Shown here: positions 6,356 to 14,593 of the stretch, one piece after another
Layout: the number at the start of each line of letters is the position of its first letter
How positions within the stretch are numbered: position 1 is the stretch's first letter
Notes under the pieces: generated by a model
The model's input: the letters and a program-made list of their open reading frames with translations, nothing else
What the model was told of the DNA's origin: nothing
Databases searched by the model: none
Program-made: the position numbers and the translations under genes
Assembly: GCA_964488675.1 (NCBI GenBank)
Contig: CAZAWA010000002.1
Span: 1 to 48,758 of the forward strand
Length of the DNA stretch: 48,758 nt
Source: QZKY01 sp964488675
GTDB taxonomy: Bacteria > Pseudomonadota > Gammaproteobacteria > Burkholderiales > Burkholderiaceae_D
Direction: 5' to 3'

Positions 6356-9078
6356 TGACGATGGACAAGACCCCTGTTGCCCGCCTGCAGGATGTCAGCC
6401 TGTATTACGGCGCGGTTGCAGCACTTGATGAAGTCACGCTTGACTTGCCCGCCGGCCGCATGGTGGCACTCATCGGGCCGGACGGGGTCGGCAAATCATC
6501 CCTGCTGGCGCTCGTTTCTGGCGCAAGAAAGATCCAGAATGGACGGATAGAGGTACTCGGTGCCGATATCGGCAACCGGCGTACCCGCGCCCGCCTGCAA
6601 CCGCGCATCGCCTACATGCCGCAAGGCTTGGGCAAGAATCTCTACCCCACCCTCTCCGTGTTCGAAAACCTCGATTTTTTCGGGCGCCTGTTCAGTCAGA
6701 ATCGTGCCGAGCGCGAGTCACGCATATCGCAATTGCTGACTGCGACCGGACTCGAATCATTTCGCGACAGGCCGGCCGCAAAACTGTCGGGGGGCATGAA
6801 ACAGAAACTTGGTTTGTGCTGTGCGCTGATCCACGACCCGGATCTGCTGATCCTTGATGAGCCGACCACCGGCGTTGATCCTTTGTCGCGGAGGCAGTTC
6901 TGGGAATTGATCGATGCTATCCGCGCGCACCGCGCAGACATGAGCGTGCTGGTTTCGACTGCCTACATGGAGGAGGCGGAACGCTTCGACTGGCTGGTTG
7001 CGATGAACGCCGGAAAAATTATCGGCAGTGGAACAGCGGCAGACATCAAGGTAGTCGCTGGCGCATCGACCCTCGAGGAGGCGTTTATCCGCCTGTTGCC
7101 GGAAGCGCAACGCAAGGAGCATCGTGAACTGCTCATCCCTCCTCGCGTTAACGGTGAGCAGGACTGGGCCATCGAAGCAGAGGGCCTGACGCAACGATTC
7201 GGCGACTTCACTGCAGTTGACAATGTCAGTTTCAAGATTGCCAAAGGCGAGATTTTTGGCTTTCTCGGCTCCAACGGTTGCGGCAAGACCACGACCATGA
7301 AAATGCTGACAGGTCTGTTGCCGCCGACCGATGGCAACTCCCGCCTTTTTGGCGTGCCGCTTGAGGCGAACAACTTCGAAATGCGAAAGAAGGTCGTCTA
7401 CATGTCGCAATCGTTTTCGCTTTACGGCGAACTGACAACGGCGCACAACCTCGACCTACACGCAAGACTGTTCCATCTGGCGCCTGACAGGATGCGGGAG
7501 CGCATTGCCGCACTTGTCGATCGCTTTGGTCTTGGCCCCTACCTCGATATGTCTGCGGCGCAACTGCCGCTCGGCATAAGGCAGCGCCTGTCACTGGCCG
7601 TTGCGGTGGTGCATGAACCGCAACTCCTCATTCTGGACGAGCCGACTTCAGGCGTCGATCCGATCGCGCGCGACCAGTTCTGGGAATTGCTGGTAGAGCT
7701 GTCGCGCGAACAGGGCGTGACCATTTTCATTTCAACCCACTTCATGAACGAAGCCGAACGCTGCGACCGTATTTCACTGATGCACGCGGGACTGGTGCTC
7801 GCCAGCGACACGCCAAGCGCCCTGAAAGCGGTAAAGAACACCGAAACGCTGGAAGACGCCTTTATTGCCTATCTCGAAGACAGCACCGGCAAGAGCGAGC
7901 CGCCCAGACTTGAAAGCTCGGAGCAAACGGTCAGCGAGCAACCCTACAAGTGGTTCAGTCTGGGACGCCTGCTCGCGTATTCCTACCGCGAAACGCTGGA
8001 GTTGCGGCGAGATGCCATCAGGCTGACCTTCGCGTTGCTCGGTTCGGTACTGCTCATGTTTGTGCTCGGCAAGGGCATCTCGATGGATGTGCAGGACTTG
8101 CGTTTTGCCGTGCTAGACATGGACCAATCGCCAGAATCGCGCGCCTACATCCAGAACATTGCCGGTTCGCGTTATTTTCTGCAGCAAAAACCAATCCGCG
8201 ACAATGCCGAACTTGAGCAGCGCATGCACTCCGGTGAACTGACCGTTGCACTGGAAATTCCGCCGAACTTCGGGCGCGACCTGCGACAGAACCGACATCC
8301 CGAAATCGCCGCCTGGGTCGATGGCGCCATGCCCTTCCGGGGCGAAACCACGATGGGCTATGTGCAAGGCTTGCATGCACAATATTTGTCTGACCTGATT
8401 ACCGAGGCGACCGGCACCCGCCCCAACCTGCTGCCAACCGAGATGGCGCTGCGCTATCGCTACAATCAGGATTTCAGCAGCATTTACGCCATGGTGCCGG
8501 CGGTCATATCGCTGCTCCTGGTGTTCATCCCAGCCATCCTGATGGCGCTGGGCGTGGTGCGTGAAAAGGAACTCGGCTCGATTACCAACCTGTATGTAAC
8601 GCCTGTAACCCGTCTTGAATTCCTGCTCGGCAAGCAGTTGCCGTACATTGCGATAGCCATGTTCAGCTACTTCTGTCTGGTGGCCATGGCGGTGTGGCTG
8701 TTCGGCGTGCCGATCAAGGGCAGCTTTGTCGCGCTGACATTCGGCGCCTTGCTGTATGTCACCACAACCACTGGCCTTGGCTTGCTGATTTCGACCTTCA
8801 CCAGGACGCAAATCGCCGCCCTGTTCGGCGCGGCGGTACTGACCATGCTGCCGGCCGTGCAGTTTTCCGGCCTCTCTACCCCTGTGACATCTTTGACCGG
8901 CATGGCGTACTGGATCGGACAAGGATTTCCGGCAACCTATTTTCTGGCAATCAGTCGGGGCATTTTCACGAAAGCACTGGGTTTTACCGATTTGTTCGTC
9001 ACCTTTGCCAAACTTGCATTATTCATCCCGATTCTGACGGGCATCTCGCTACTTTTGCTGTCTAAACAGGAAAAGTGA
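6355..9078 (+). CDS. RbbA-type ABC transporter: two ATPase domains fused to an ABC-2 permease
   Basis: At 907 aa it is close to E. coli RbbA (911 aa). Domain order: ATPase 1 (Walker A GPDGVGKS at 41-48, signature LSGGMKQK, Walker B LLILDEPTTGVD), ATPase 2 (Walker A GSNGCGKTT, Walker B LLILDEPTSGVD), then an ABC-2 permease with about six membrane segments and a large extracytoplasmic loop. The signature of ATPase 2 reads LPLGIRQ rather than LSGGQ, so one of the two composite ATP sites is probably degenerate. E. coli RbbA has been described as a ribosome-associated ATPase, but the adaptor and second permease on either side here fit an export pump better. A second ATG lies at 6361. Confidence 0.88.
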   Translation: MTMDKTPVARLQDVSLYYGAVAALDEVTLDLPAGRMVALIGPDGVGKSSLLALVSGARKIQNGRIEVLGADIGNRRTRARLQPRIAYMPQGLGKNLYPTLSVFENLDFFGRLFSQNRAERESRISQLLTATGLESFRDRPAAKLSGGMKQKLGLCCALIHDPDLLILDEPTTGVDPLSRRQFWELIDAIRAHRADMSVLVSTAYMEEAERFDWLVAMNAGKIIGSGTAADIKVVAGASTLEEAFIRLLPEAQRKEHRELLIPPRVNGEQDWAIEAEGLTQRFGDFTAVDNVSFKIAKGEIFGFLGSNGCGKTTTMKMLTGLLPPTDGNSRLFGVPLEANNFEMRKKVVYMSQSFSLYGELTTAHNLDLHARLFHLAPDRMRERIAALVDRFGLGPYLDMSAAQLPLGIRQRLSLAVAVVHEPQLLILDEPTSGVDPIARDQFWELLVELSREQGVTIFISTHFMNEAERCDRISLMHAGLVLASDTPSALKAVKNTETLEDAFIAYLEDSTGKSEPPRLESSEQTVSEQPYKWFSLGRLLAYSYRETLELRRDAIRLTFALLGSVLLMFVLGKGISMDVQDLRFAVLDMDQSPESRAYIQNIAGSRYFLQQKPIRDNAELEQRMHSGELTVALEIPPNFGRDLRQNRHPEIAAWVDGAMPFRGETTMGYVQGLHAQYLSDLITEATGTRPNLLPTEMALRYRYNQDFSSIYAMVPAVISLLLVFIPAILMALGVVREKELGSITNLYVTPVTRLEFLLGKQLPYIAIAMFSYFCLVAMAVWLFGVPIKGSFVALTFGALLYVTTTTGLGLLISTFTRTQIAALFGAAVLTMLPAVQFSGLSTPVTSLTGMAYWIGQGFPATYFLAISRGIFTKALGFTDLFVTFAKLALFIPILTGISLLLLSKQEK

Positions 9079-9085
9079 GGCCGCG

Positions 9086-10216
9086 ATGAAGACCACTCTC
9101 TCCAATATTTTCCGCCTCGGCATCAAGGAGTTGCGCAGCCTGTGGGCCGACAAGGTGTTGCTGGTGCTGATTTGCTGGGTTTTCACCGGCGCGATTTACG
9201 CCGCGTCCATCGGTGTGTCGCAGGAATTGCGCAATGCACCCGTCGCGGTCGTCGACGAGGATCGTTCGCCGCTGTCGCAACGACTGATCGGCGCACTGAC
9301 CCCACCCTACTTCAAACCGCCGGAGCTGGTGTCGATGAAGCAGATGGATGCCGAAATGGATCATGGCCGTTACTCCTTCGGCATCGTCATTCCCGCCAAC
9401 TTTCAGCGCGATTTCCAGGCTGGCCGCCGTCCGGCCATTCAGGTGAATATCGACGCCACCCAGATGAGTCAGTCCTTCATCGGCGCTGGCTACATCCAGA
9501 GCATTTTTGTTGGCGAACTGAATGAATACCAGACCGGCAAACGCAGCACAGCCGACCCACCGATCCGGCTCGCGACCCGCGCACGATTCAACCCTAACCT
9601 GATCGGCTTCTGGTTTGGCGGCGTGATGGAAGTCATCAGCAGCATCACGATACTGACCATCATTCTGGTGGGCGCGGCCTTCATTCGGGAGCGCGAACAC
9701 GGCACCATCGAGCACCTGCTGGTCATGCCGGTGACGCCATTCGAAATCATGATGGCGAAAATCTGGGCCAACGGGCTGGTGGTGCTGATCGGCGCAACCG
9801 TGGCACTGACTGTCGTCATTCAGCAAATCCTGAAGGTGCCTATTGCCGGTTCGATACCTCTGTTTCTGTGCGGCGCAGCGCTCTACATGTTTTCTGCCGC
9901 CTCCATAGGCATTTTCCTTGGCACCCTCGCCCGATCGATGCCGCAACTCGGCCTGCTGGCCATCCTCACGGTCATCCCGCTGAAACTTCTGTCCGGCGGC
10001 GTCACGCCGCGCGAAAGCATGCCGGAACTGGTGCAATGGATCATGTCTGGCGCGCCGACCACCTATTTTGTGAAACTGGCGCAGGGCATCCTGTATCGCG
10101 GTGCCGGTTTCGATACCGTCTGGCCGAATTTTGTCGCGATGGCAGTTATTGGCGTGGTGTTCTTTGTCGCCGCGCAGGCGCGCTTCCGGCGCTCGGTGAC
10201 TCAATCACAAACCTGA
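9086..10216 (+). CDS. ABC-2 family permease (YhhJ-like)
   Basis: The 376-aa protein has one N-terminal membrane segment (about 25-45), a long extracytoplasmic domain (about 46-175), then five segments near the C-terminus, with the ABC-2 signature region IREREHGTIEHLLVMPVTPFE. It starts 7 bp after the ATPase-permease gene, so it is cotranscribed. It probably forms a heterodimer with the permease half of the 907-aa protein, giving a pump of adaptor, fused ATPase-permease and second permease. No dedicated outer-membrane partner is encoded nearby; a TolC-like protein would have to come from elsewhere. Confidence 0.87.
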   Translation: MKTTLSNIFRLGIKELRSLWADKVLLVLICWVFTGAIYAASIGVSQELRNAPVAVVDEDRSPLSQRLIGALTPPYFKPPELVSMKQMDAEMDHGRYSFGIVIPANFQRDFQAGRRPAIQVNIDATQMSQSFIGAGYIQSIFVGELNEYQTGKRSTADPPIRLATRARFNPNLIGFWFGGVMEVISSITILTIILVGAAFIREREHGTIEHLLVMPVTPFEIMMAKIWANGLVVLIGATVALTVVIQQILKVPIAGSIPLFLCGAALYMFSAASIGIFLGTLARSMPQLGLLAILTVIPLKLLSGGVTPRESMPELVQWIMSGAPTTYFVKLAQGILYRGAGFDTVWPNFVAMAVIGVVFFVAAQARFRRSVTQSQT

Positions 10217-10260
10217 ATACCAATAACGCATCGCCTTATAGAGTCGGCTACTAACTGTTC

Positions 10261-10377
10261 GGCAATGTAGGTTGGTGCCGAGCGGAGCGAAGCGAAGACC
10301 AACAACGGCATCGATTTATACCGTGGCGTTGGGCTTCCTGCGTCAGCCCAACCTACCCGGCTTCGCTTAACATTGCC
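10261..10377. repeat. Palindromic intergenic element (about 117 bp)
   Basis: The outer ends GGCAATGT (10261-10268) and ACATTGCC (10370-10377) are inverted repeats; inside, GTAGGTTGG (10267-10275) pairs with CCAACCTAC (10348-10356), and GTTGGGCT with AGCCCAAC forms a further hairpin. The GTAGGTTGG...CCAACCTAC form resembles palindromic elements widely scattered in proteobacterial genomes. It is flanked by two copies of an AATAACGCRTCGCSTTA motif (10222-10238 and 10388-10404). Confidence 0.6.
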
Positions 10378-10385
10378 TTCACACA

Positions 10386-10567
10386 CTAATAACGCGTCGC
10401 GTTAATAGCGGGTTCCTCAGCGGCATTTTGGGCGGATCTGCATGCCAAAATCACCCAACTTGCACAATAATTAGGCAAAATCAGCCTCTGGAAACGGTGT
10501 TTTTCCTGGAGTATATGCCCAAAAATGCCAAATCGCCAGCATACAATTGCCGGAGAAAAAATACCCC
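10386..10567 (+). repeat. Dispersed repeat, copy A (diverged)
   Basis: This region aligns colinearly, with at most one or two base shifts, to 32971-33151. Shared blocks are ACTAATAACGCGTCGCGTTA, CACAATAATTAGGCAAA (CACAAATAATAGGCAAA in the other copy), GGAGTATATG and GCCGGAGAAAAAAT, separated by equal distances (77-78, 54-55 and 38 nt). The sequence between blocks has diverged. GGAGTATATG looks like a Shine-Dalgarno plus ATG; from it the frame begins MPKNAKSPAYNCRRKNTP. The rest of 10568-10733 shows nothing recognisable. Confidence 0.6.
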
Positions 10568-10733
10568 TATCCAGTATATTATTTGGTGCCCTTGGATTTT
10601 ATGTGCCCGATCCCGTCATAACATTGAATGGCATGCAAAGTCTCACCAGAGCAAACGATGCAGGCATGCTTTCCGGTCAGCAAGATGCGCTTCGCATTAC
10701 AATGTCCACTGATATCAAACGAATTGTGTCACC

Positions 10734-11672
10734 GTGCTTTCTGCCATCCTCCACCACATCACGCTTTCTTCCGCGCTATTTCTGCTGGTGCTCCTCGGCT
10801 ATCTGATGATGCGCGTCGGCAAGTGGTCGAAGGAGGTGGCCAATTCATTGTCGAAATTCGTGTTCAACATTGCGGTGCCTGCTCTGCTGTTCAACACCAT
10901 GAGCCGTTTTTCCAGCTTGCCACCCGTCGATGCCAGACTGCTAATCGCCTTTTTTGGCAGTTGCATTATTGTTTTCATCGCCGGTCGCCTGGTGGCATGG
11001 AAACTGTTCAAGCTTGATGGCGTTGCACAATCGGTGTTCGCGCTCGGCGGAATTTATTCGAACAATGTGTTTCTTGGCATTCCTTTGGCCAAGATGACAT
11101 TGGGTGAGGAAGCCTTGCCCCCGGTCGCACTGATTATCGCATTCAATGCGCTTCTGCTATGGACGCTGGTGACGATTTCAACCGAATGGGCACAGCATGG
11201 CAGCCTCTCGATGAAAGGTTTTTCAAAAACTACGAAAAGCGTACTGACCAATCCAATTGTCACCTCGATTCTGCTCGGTCTGCTCTGGGATCTCACGGGC
11301 ATTGCTTTGCCAGATCTGCTAAAAATGCCGCTGCAGATGACCTCGCAAGCGGCTGCGCCGATGGCGCTGATCGTGCTTGGAATGGGGTTGGCGGAATATG
11401 GAATTCATGAAGGATGGCGCGAAAGCGTGGCTATCACCACGCTGAAACTGGCGGTGCAACCGCTGGTCGTGTTCGCGCTGGCACGGGCAATCGGACTGCC
11501 AAAAATGGAGACACAGGCGATTGTGATGCTGGCGTCGATCTCGGTCGCCGTGAATGTCTATCTGATGGCGGATCAGTTCAAGACCATGAAGGGCGCGGTC
11601 GCGTCAAGCATAGTGCTCTCCACCATCATCGCGGCTGTCACGACACCAATCGCGATTGCATTAACGGGTTGA
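10734..11672 (+). CDS. AEC-family (auxin efflux carrier-like) transporter
   Basis: The 312-aa protein is very hydrophobic, with about ten membrane segments arranged as two five-helix halves. It shows the family-typical N-terminal LGYLMMRVGKWSKE block, the GGIYSNNVFLGIPL motif and the second-half QAAAPMALIVLGMGL block. Bacterial members move carboxylates such as malate or malonate, or have unknown substrates; the substrate is not readable here. The frame opens with GTG at 10734 and lacks a clear Shine-Dalgarno, so the exact start is uncertain, but the hydrophobic N-terminal helix needs nearly all of it. It stands alone, downstream of the repeat-rich region. Confidence 0.85.
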   Translation: MLSAILHHITLSSALFLLVLLGYLMMRVGKWSKEVANSLSKFVFNIAVPALLFNTMSRFSSLPPVDARLLIAFFGSCIIVFIAGRLVAWKLFKLDGVAQSVFALGGIYSNNVFLGIPLAKMTLGEEALPPVALIIAFNALLLWTLVTISTEWAQHGSLSMKGFSKTTKSVLTNPIVTSILLGLLWDLTGIALPDLLKMPLQMTSQAAAPMALIVLGMGLAEYGIHEGWRESVAITTLKLAVQPLVVFALARAIGLPKMETQAIVMLASISVAVNVYLMADQFKTMKGAVASSIVLSTIIAAVTTPIAIALTG

Positions 11673-11711
11673 TTGAAACTATCCGGATGATTTCGGTAAG
11701 GCTTGAAACCT

Positions 11712-11915
11712 CTACAGCAACTCCCGGCGAACGCACTCGCTATGCAGGTCTTCCTGCGACCAGTTGTTGTAACCGATGAACCCCTCCATCATCATGGTGG
11801 CCAAGGCGATTTTTGCAGCATCGGAAGTTCGGATGAACTCTACAAAATACTGAACATCATAAGCCACCAGATTTCTGATGAGCAAATCTTTTGATGTTGT
11901 CAATTCGTTAGACAT
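11712..11915 (-). CDS. Hypothetical small protein (67 aa)
   Basis: A 67-codon frame with a good Shine-Dalgarno (ACGGAGAACGAGATG), which supports translation from 11915. The protein is acidic and probably all-helical (LLIRNLVAYDVQYFVEFIRT in the first half, a Met-rich MMMEGF stretch in the middle), with no signal peptide. I do not recognise it. It has a notable hairpin-rich leader and converges on the AEC transporter gene with a 39-bp gap. Confidence 0.6.
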   Translation of the reverse strand: MSNELTTSKDLLIRNLVAYDVQYFVEFIRTSDAAKIALATMMMEGFIGYNNWSQEDLHSECVRRELL

Positions 11916-11935
11916 CTCGTTCTCCGTAGGACAGA

Positions 11936-12013
11936 GGGTGACCGTAACCCACCCGCTGTTTCATACCCCTTACGCTTGAAGTGTAAGGGTTCTGGTAGCC
12001 TGATGCAAACCAG
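11936..12013 (-). promoter_or_regulatory. Hairpin-rich leader of the 67-aa gene
   Basis: Two clear stems lie within 80 nt upstream of the small gene: CCCTTAC (11967-11973) with GTAAGGG (11983-11989), and CTGGT (11992-11996) with ACCAG (12009-12013). A weaker GGGT/ACCC pair (11936-11939 with 11947-11950) lies nearer the gene. No T-run follows, so this is not an obvious terminator, and it matches no riboswitch class I can recognise. Confidence 0.35.
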
Positions 12014-12149
12014 CATTCATGTCTAAATGACAAACAAAAAGCTCTACCATGAGCGCTTCTAGAGTGAAGCAATGAATGTGTGGTAGGTTCGAAAACGACA
12101 CTTGGATTTTCGCGCCAGGAAATCCATTTGAATCAACAGGTCGCATTTC

Positions 12150-12239
12150 TGGCGGAAGGTGTGAGATTCGAACTCACGGAGGGCTTTCACCCTCGCCGGT
12201 TTTCAAGACCGGTGCATTCAACCGCTCTGCCAACCTTCC
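12150..12239 (-). tRNA. tRNA-Ser, anticodon UGA
   Basis: The minus strand reads GGAAGGTTGGCAGAGCGG... and ends in CACACCTTCCGCCA, so the acceptor stem is GGAAGGT/ACCTTCC and the CCA end is encoded. The anticodon loop is CTTGAAA between CCGGT and ACCGG, giving UGA. A long variable arm (GCGAGGGTGAAAGCCCTCC region) and the GTTCGAATC T-loop are as expected of a class II serine tRNA. It is 90 nt including CCA. Confidence 0.97.
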
Positions 12240-12313
12240 GGAAGTGCGCCATTATACAGAATGCGTGCAGATGCGGCACTGTTTCAATAGGCACCAGTCC
12301 AAACTTATAACTG

Positions 12314-12850
12314 ATGAACAAACTGCCTCATTCCTCAGCAACGCGCCACTATTCCAGCAGCCTTCTGCTCGCTCTGGCCCTTGCTTTTGGTGTGATTGGC
12401 TGCTCCACAACCGCGCCTTATCCGGTGAATCCGCCGATCGACGGGCGCGACCCGTCCAAGGAATATCGTTTTCGCAATCATGGTCATGATGAGACTAGCG
12501 ACTCTCTGGGCGTCATGTTGACCTTTTCGGCGCAGCGCCTTGCAATCATCGGCATTTTGGACTCGAACGCGGGCGGCATGGATTAATCAGTGCTTCCCAA
12601 GGTGTGCTGGGACGGAAAAAAGCGCTCTTTGCTGGACGAGATCGATGTCATCAGTTCAGTATCCGGCAGGAGCATCGTCGCCGCGCATTATGCGCTCAAA
12701 TCGAATGAGCGGGAGCCGCTCATGAAAATCCCAACGACCCTGTCGCCTCCCCAGGCAGAGGTCGATCTGTTGCGCAAGACTGCAAGACGCACATTGCGCG
12801 AATCACCTGAAATGAAACGCCTGCTGCAAGACATGAGAACAGGCGACTAG
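12314..12850 (+). pseudogene. Patatin-like phospholipase lipoprotein, broken by element insertion and deletion
   Basis: The frame begins with a lipoprotein signal (LLLALALAFGVIGCS, lipobox Cys at residue 30) and the family-typical YRFRNHG...SLGVMLTFS lead-in to the GGGTRAA oxyanion loop. That loop is missing: at about 12534 the sequence changes to a mobile-element remnant ending in an in-frame TAA (12584-12586). After it, in the same frame, W-DGKKRSLLDEIDVIS and a damaged nucleophile elbow (SVSGRS, where GVSGGS is usual) resume. Then several hundred residues are absent before the C-terminal IPTTLSPPQAEVDLLRKTAR and SPEMKRLLQDM. Intact relatives are roughly 400 aa; only about 150 family residues remain. 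It has lost its catalytic site and overlaps the 3' end of hemW by 4 bp. Confidence 0.8.
12534..12597 (+). mobile_element. MITE right-end remnant inside the phospholipase pseudogene
   Basis: This roughly 64-nt stretch matches the right end of the full element at 36803-37045 with a few differences: GCGCCTTGC, ATCAT, GGCATTTT, GACTCGAACGC, GGC, GCATGGATTAATCAGTGC and TTCC occur in the same order, and similarity stops sharply after CTTCC. The left part of the element and its left terminal repeat are not present here, so this looks like a scar after partial loss of the insertion and target. Confidence 0.8.
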
Positions 12851-14004
12851 CCCGCCAGAAACATCCCCTGCAGATCCGTCAGGAAGCGCCGCCCCATCTC
12901 GGTTGGCTTGATAACCATGTGGTCGCGGTATAGCAAACCCCTGTCTTCCGCCTGTTTCAGCACCTTGTCGATTGCCGTGATCGTCAAGCCGGTGCGTTCG
13001 GTAAAAAGATAGGGTGGGAAACCGTCGGCCAACCTTAGCGCATTGAGCATGAATTCGAAGGCGAGTTCCTTTTGTGCGACTTCGTGCTCCTCCTGCACGG
13101 GCTTGCGTTGCAGCGCATGCTCCATGTACGCCTGTGGCTGGCGATAGCGCATCTGGCGCAAGATACGCTGCGGGAATGAAATCTTCGAATGTGCGCCAGC
13201 GCCGATGCCAAGATAGTCGCCGAACTGCCAGTAGTTCAGGTTGTGACGGGATCGCCGTCCTGGTTGCGCATAGGCGGAGACTTCGTAATGCTGGTAGCCC
13301 GCCTTGCTGGTCATGTCCTCGATCATGTCCTGCATGTCGGCACTGGCTTCGTCATCCGGCAAGGAGGGCGGATATTTGGCGAAATAGGTATTTGGCTCCA
13401 TCGTCAGGTGGTACAAAGAGAGATGCGGCGGCGCATAAGCGATGGCTGCTTCTATGTCGTCTCGAGCCTGATCTACGGTTTGCGTTGGCAAGGCATACAT
13501 CAGGTCAAGGTTGAAATTTTCAAAGTGCGCCTGCGCCACTTCAACTGCCCTGCGGGCTTCATCGCCGTCATGGATGCGGCCAAGCAACTTAAGGTGCTGC
13601 GAATCAAAACTCTGGATGCCGATGGATAGGCGGTTGACCCCGCTTGCACGAAATGACTGAAATTGACTGGTCTCCACCGTGCCGGGGTTCGCCTCCATCG
13701 TAATTTCAGCGTCGGCTTCGAGCGGCAACAAAGCGCGCAGGTCAGACAGCAAGCGCTCCAGCCCCGCTGGTGACAGCAGGCTGGGGGTGCCTCCGCCAAT
13801 GAAAACCGTCTGCACCCTGCGCCCCCATATCAGCGGCAACGCCGTCTCAAGATCGGCACGCAACGCCGCTAGATAGTTGCTTTCCGGGATGGCGCCCTTT
13901 GCTTCATGGGAGTTGAAGTCGCAGTAAGGGCACTTGCGCGCGCACCACGGGAAATGGATGTAGAGCGAGAGCGGCGGCAGGACGGAAAGGCGGGGCGCGA
14001 TCAT
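12847..14004 (-). CDS. hemW: Radical SAM heme chaperone HemW
   Basis: The 385-aa protein begins with LSLYIHFPWCARKCPYCDF, holding the CxxxCxxC iron-sulfur motif (Cys21, Cys25, Cys28) of the HemN/HemW class, then GGGTPSLL (SAM binding) and the C-terminal HemN-like domain (ELAFEFMLNALRL). The lack of the extra N-terminal residues of true HemN and the length of 385 aa point to HemW, which inserts heme into respiratory enzymes, rather than coproporphyrinogen dehydrogenase. Its start overlaps the rdgB stop by 4 bp, so the two genes are translationally coupled. The order rph-rdgB-hemW is standard in betaproteobacteria. Confidence 0.92.
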   Translation of the reverse strand: MIAPRLSVLPPLSLYIHFPWCARKCPYCDFNSHEAKGAIPESNYLAALRADLETALPLIWGRRVQTVFIGGGTPSLLSPAGLERLLSDLRALLPLEADAEITMEANPGTVETSQFQSFRASGVNRLSIGIQSFDSQHLKLLGRIHDGDEARRAVEVAQAHFENFNLDLMYALPTQTVDQARDDIEAAIAYAPPHLSLYHLTMEPNTYFAKYPPSLPDDEASADMQDMIEDMTSKAGYQHYEVSAYAQPGRRSRHNLNYWQFGDYLGIGAGAHSKISFPQRILRQMRYRQPQAYMEHALQRKPVQEEHEVAQKELAFEFMLNALRLADGFPPYLFTERTGLTITAIDKVLKQAEDRGLLYRDHMVIKPTEMGRRFLTDLQGMFLAG

Positions 14005-14585
14005 CGCATTTTTTCGACCAGCGCGCGCAAGGCTTGCCCGCGGTGTGAAAGCTGATTTTTTTGCTCCGGCGGCAATTCGGCAGCGGTTTTGTTCAGTTCC
14101 GGCAACAGAAAATACGGGTCATAACCGAAACCATTCTGACCGCGCGGCGATTCAATAATCTTTCCCTGCCAGCGCCCCTCGGCAATCAGCGGCTGGGGAT
14201 CGTCGGCATGGCGCACGAAAACCAGCGCACAGTAGTAGCAGGCTGACTTGTCGGCATGGGGCGCAAGATCGGCCAACAGCTTGTGATTGTTGCGCATATC
14301 CGATTTGGGCTCTCCCGCATAGTACGCTGAACGCACACCGGGTGCGCCGCCGAGCGCATCAACGCATATCCCGGAGTCATCCGCCATGGCTGGCAGCCCG
14401 GTAATACGCGAGGCATGCCTTGCCTTCGCCAGCGCATTTTCGACAAAAGTAAGATGCGGCTCTTCCGCTTCAGGCACGCCATATTCGGATTGCGCGTGAA
14501 GTTCGATGCCGAGCCGGGCAAACATCTCGCCGAACTCTCTCAGTTTGCCGGCATTGTTTGAAGCAACGACAATTTTGCGTGACAT
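14001..14585 (-). CDS. rdgB: XTP/dITP diphosphatase (non-canonical purine NTP pyrophosphatase)
   Basis: The 194-aa protein has the Ham1/RdgB signature: N-terminal VVASNNAGKLREF, the metal-binding TFVENALAKARHA block, MADDSGICVDAL with the catalytic Asp, and near the C-terminus FGYDPYFLLPEL and SHRGQAL. It hydrolyses dITP and XTP to monophosphates, cleaning the nucleotide pool. It lies between rph (8-bp gap) and hemW (4-bp overlap) in one minus-strand operon. Length is normal for the family. Confidence 0.95.
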   Translation of the reverse strand: MSRKIVVASNNAGKLREFGEMFARLGIELHAQSEYGVPEAEEPHLTFVENALAKARHASRITGLPAMADDSGICVDALGGAPGVRSAYYAGEPKSDMRNNHKLLADLAPHADKSACYYCALVFVRHADDPQPLIAEGRWQGKIIESPRGQNGFGYDPYFLLPELNKTAAELPPEQKNQLSHRGQALRALVEKMR

Positions 14586-14593
14586 GATGAAAA

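Noticed and set aside
10428..10712. 94-codon plus-strand frame in the repeat region
   Set aside because: It covers copy A of the dispersed repeat; only the part from the internal ATG resembles copy B and the rest looks random.
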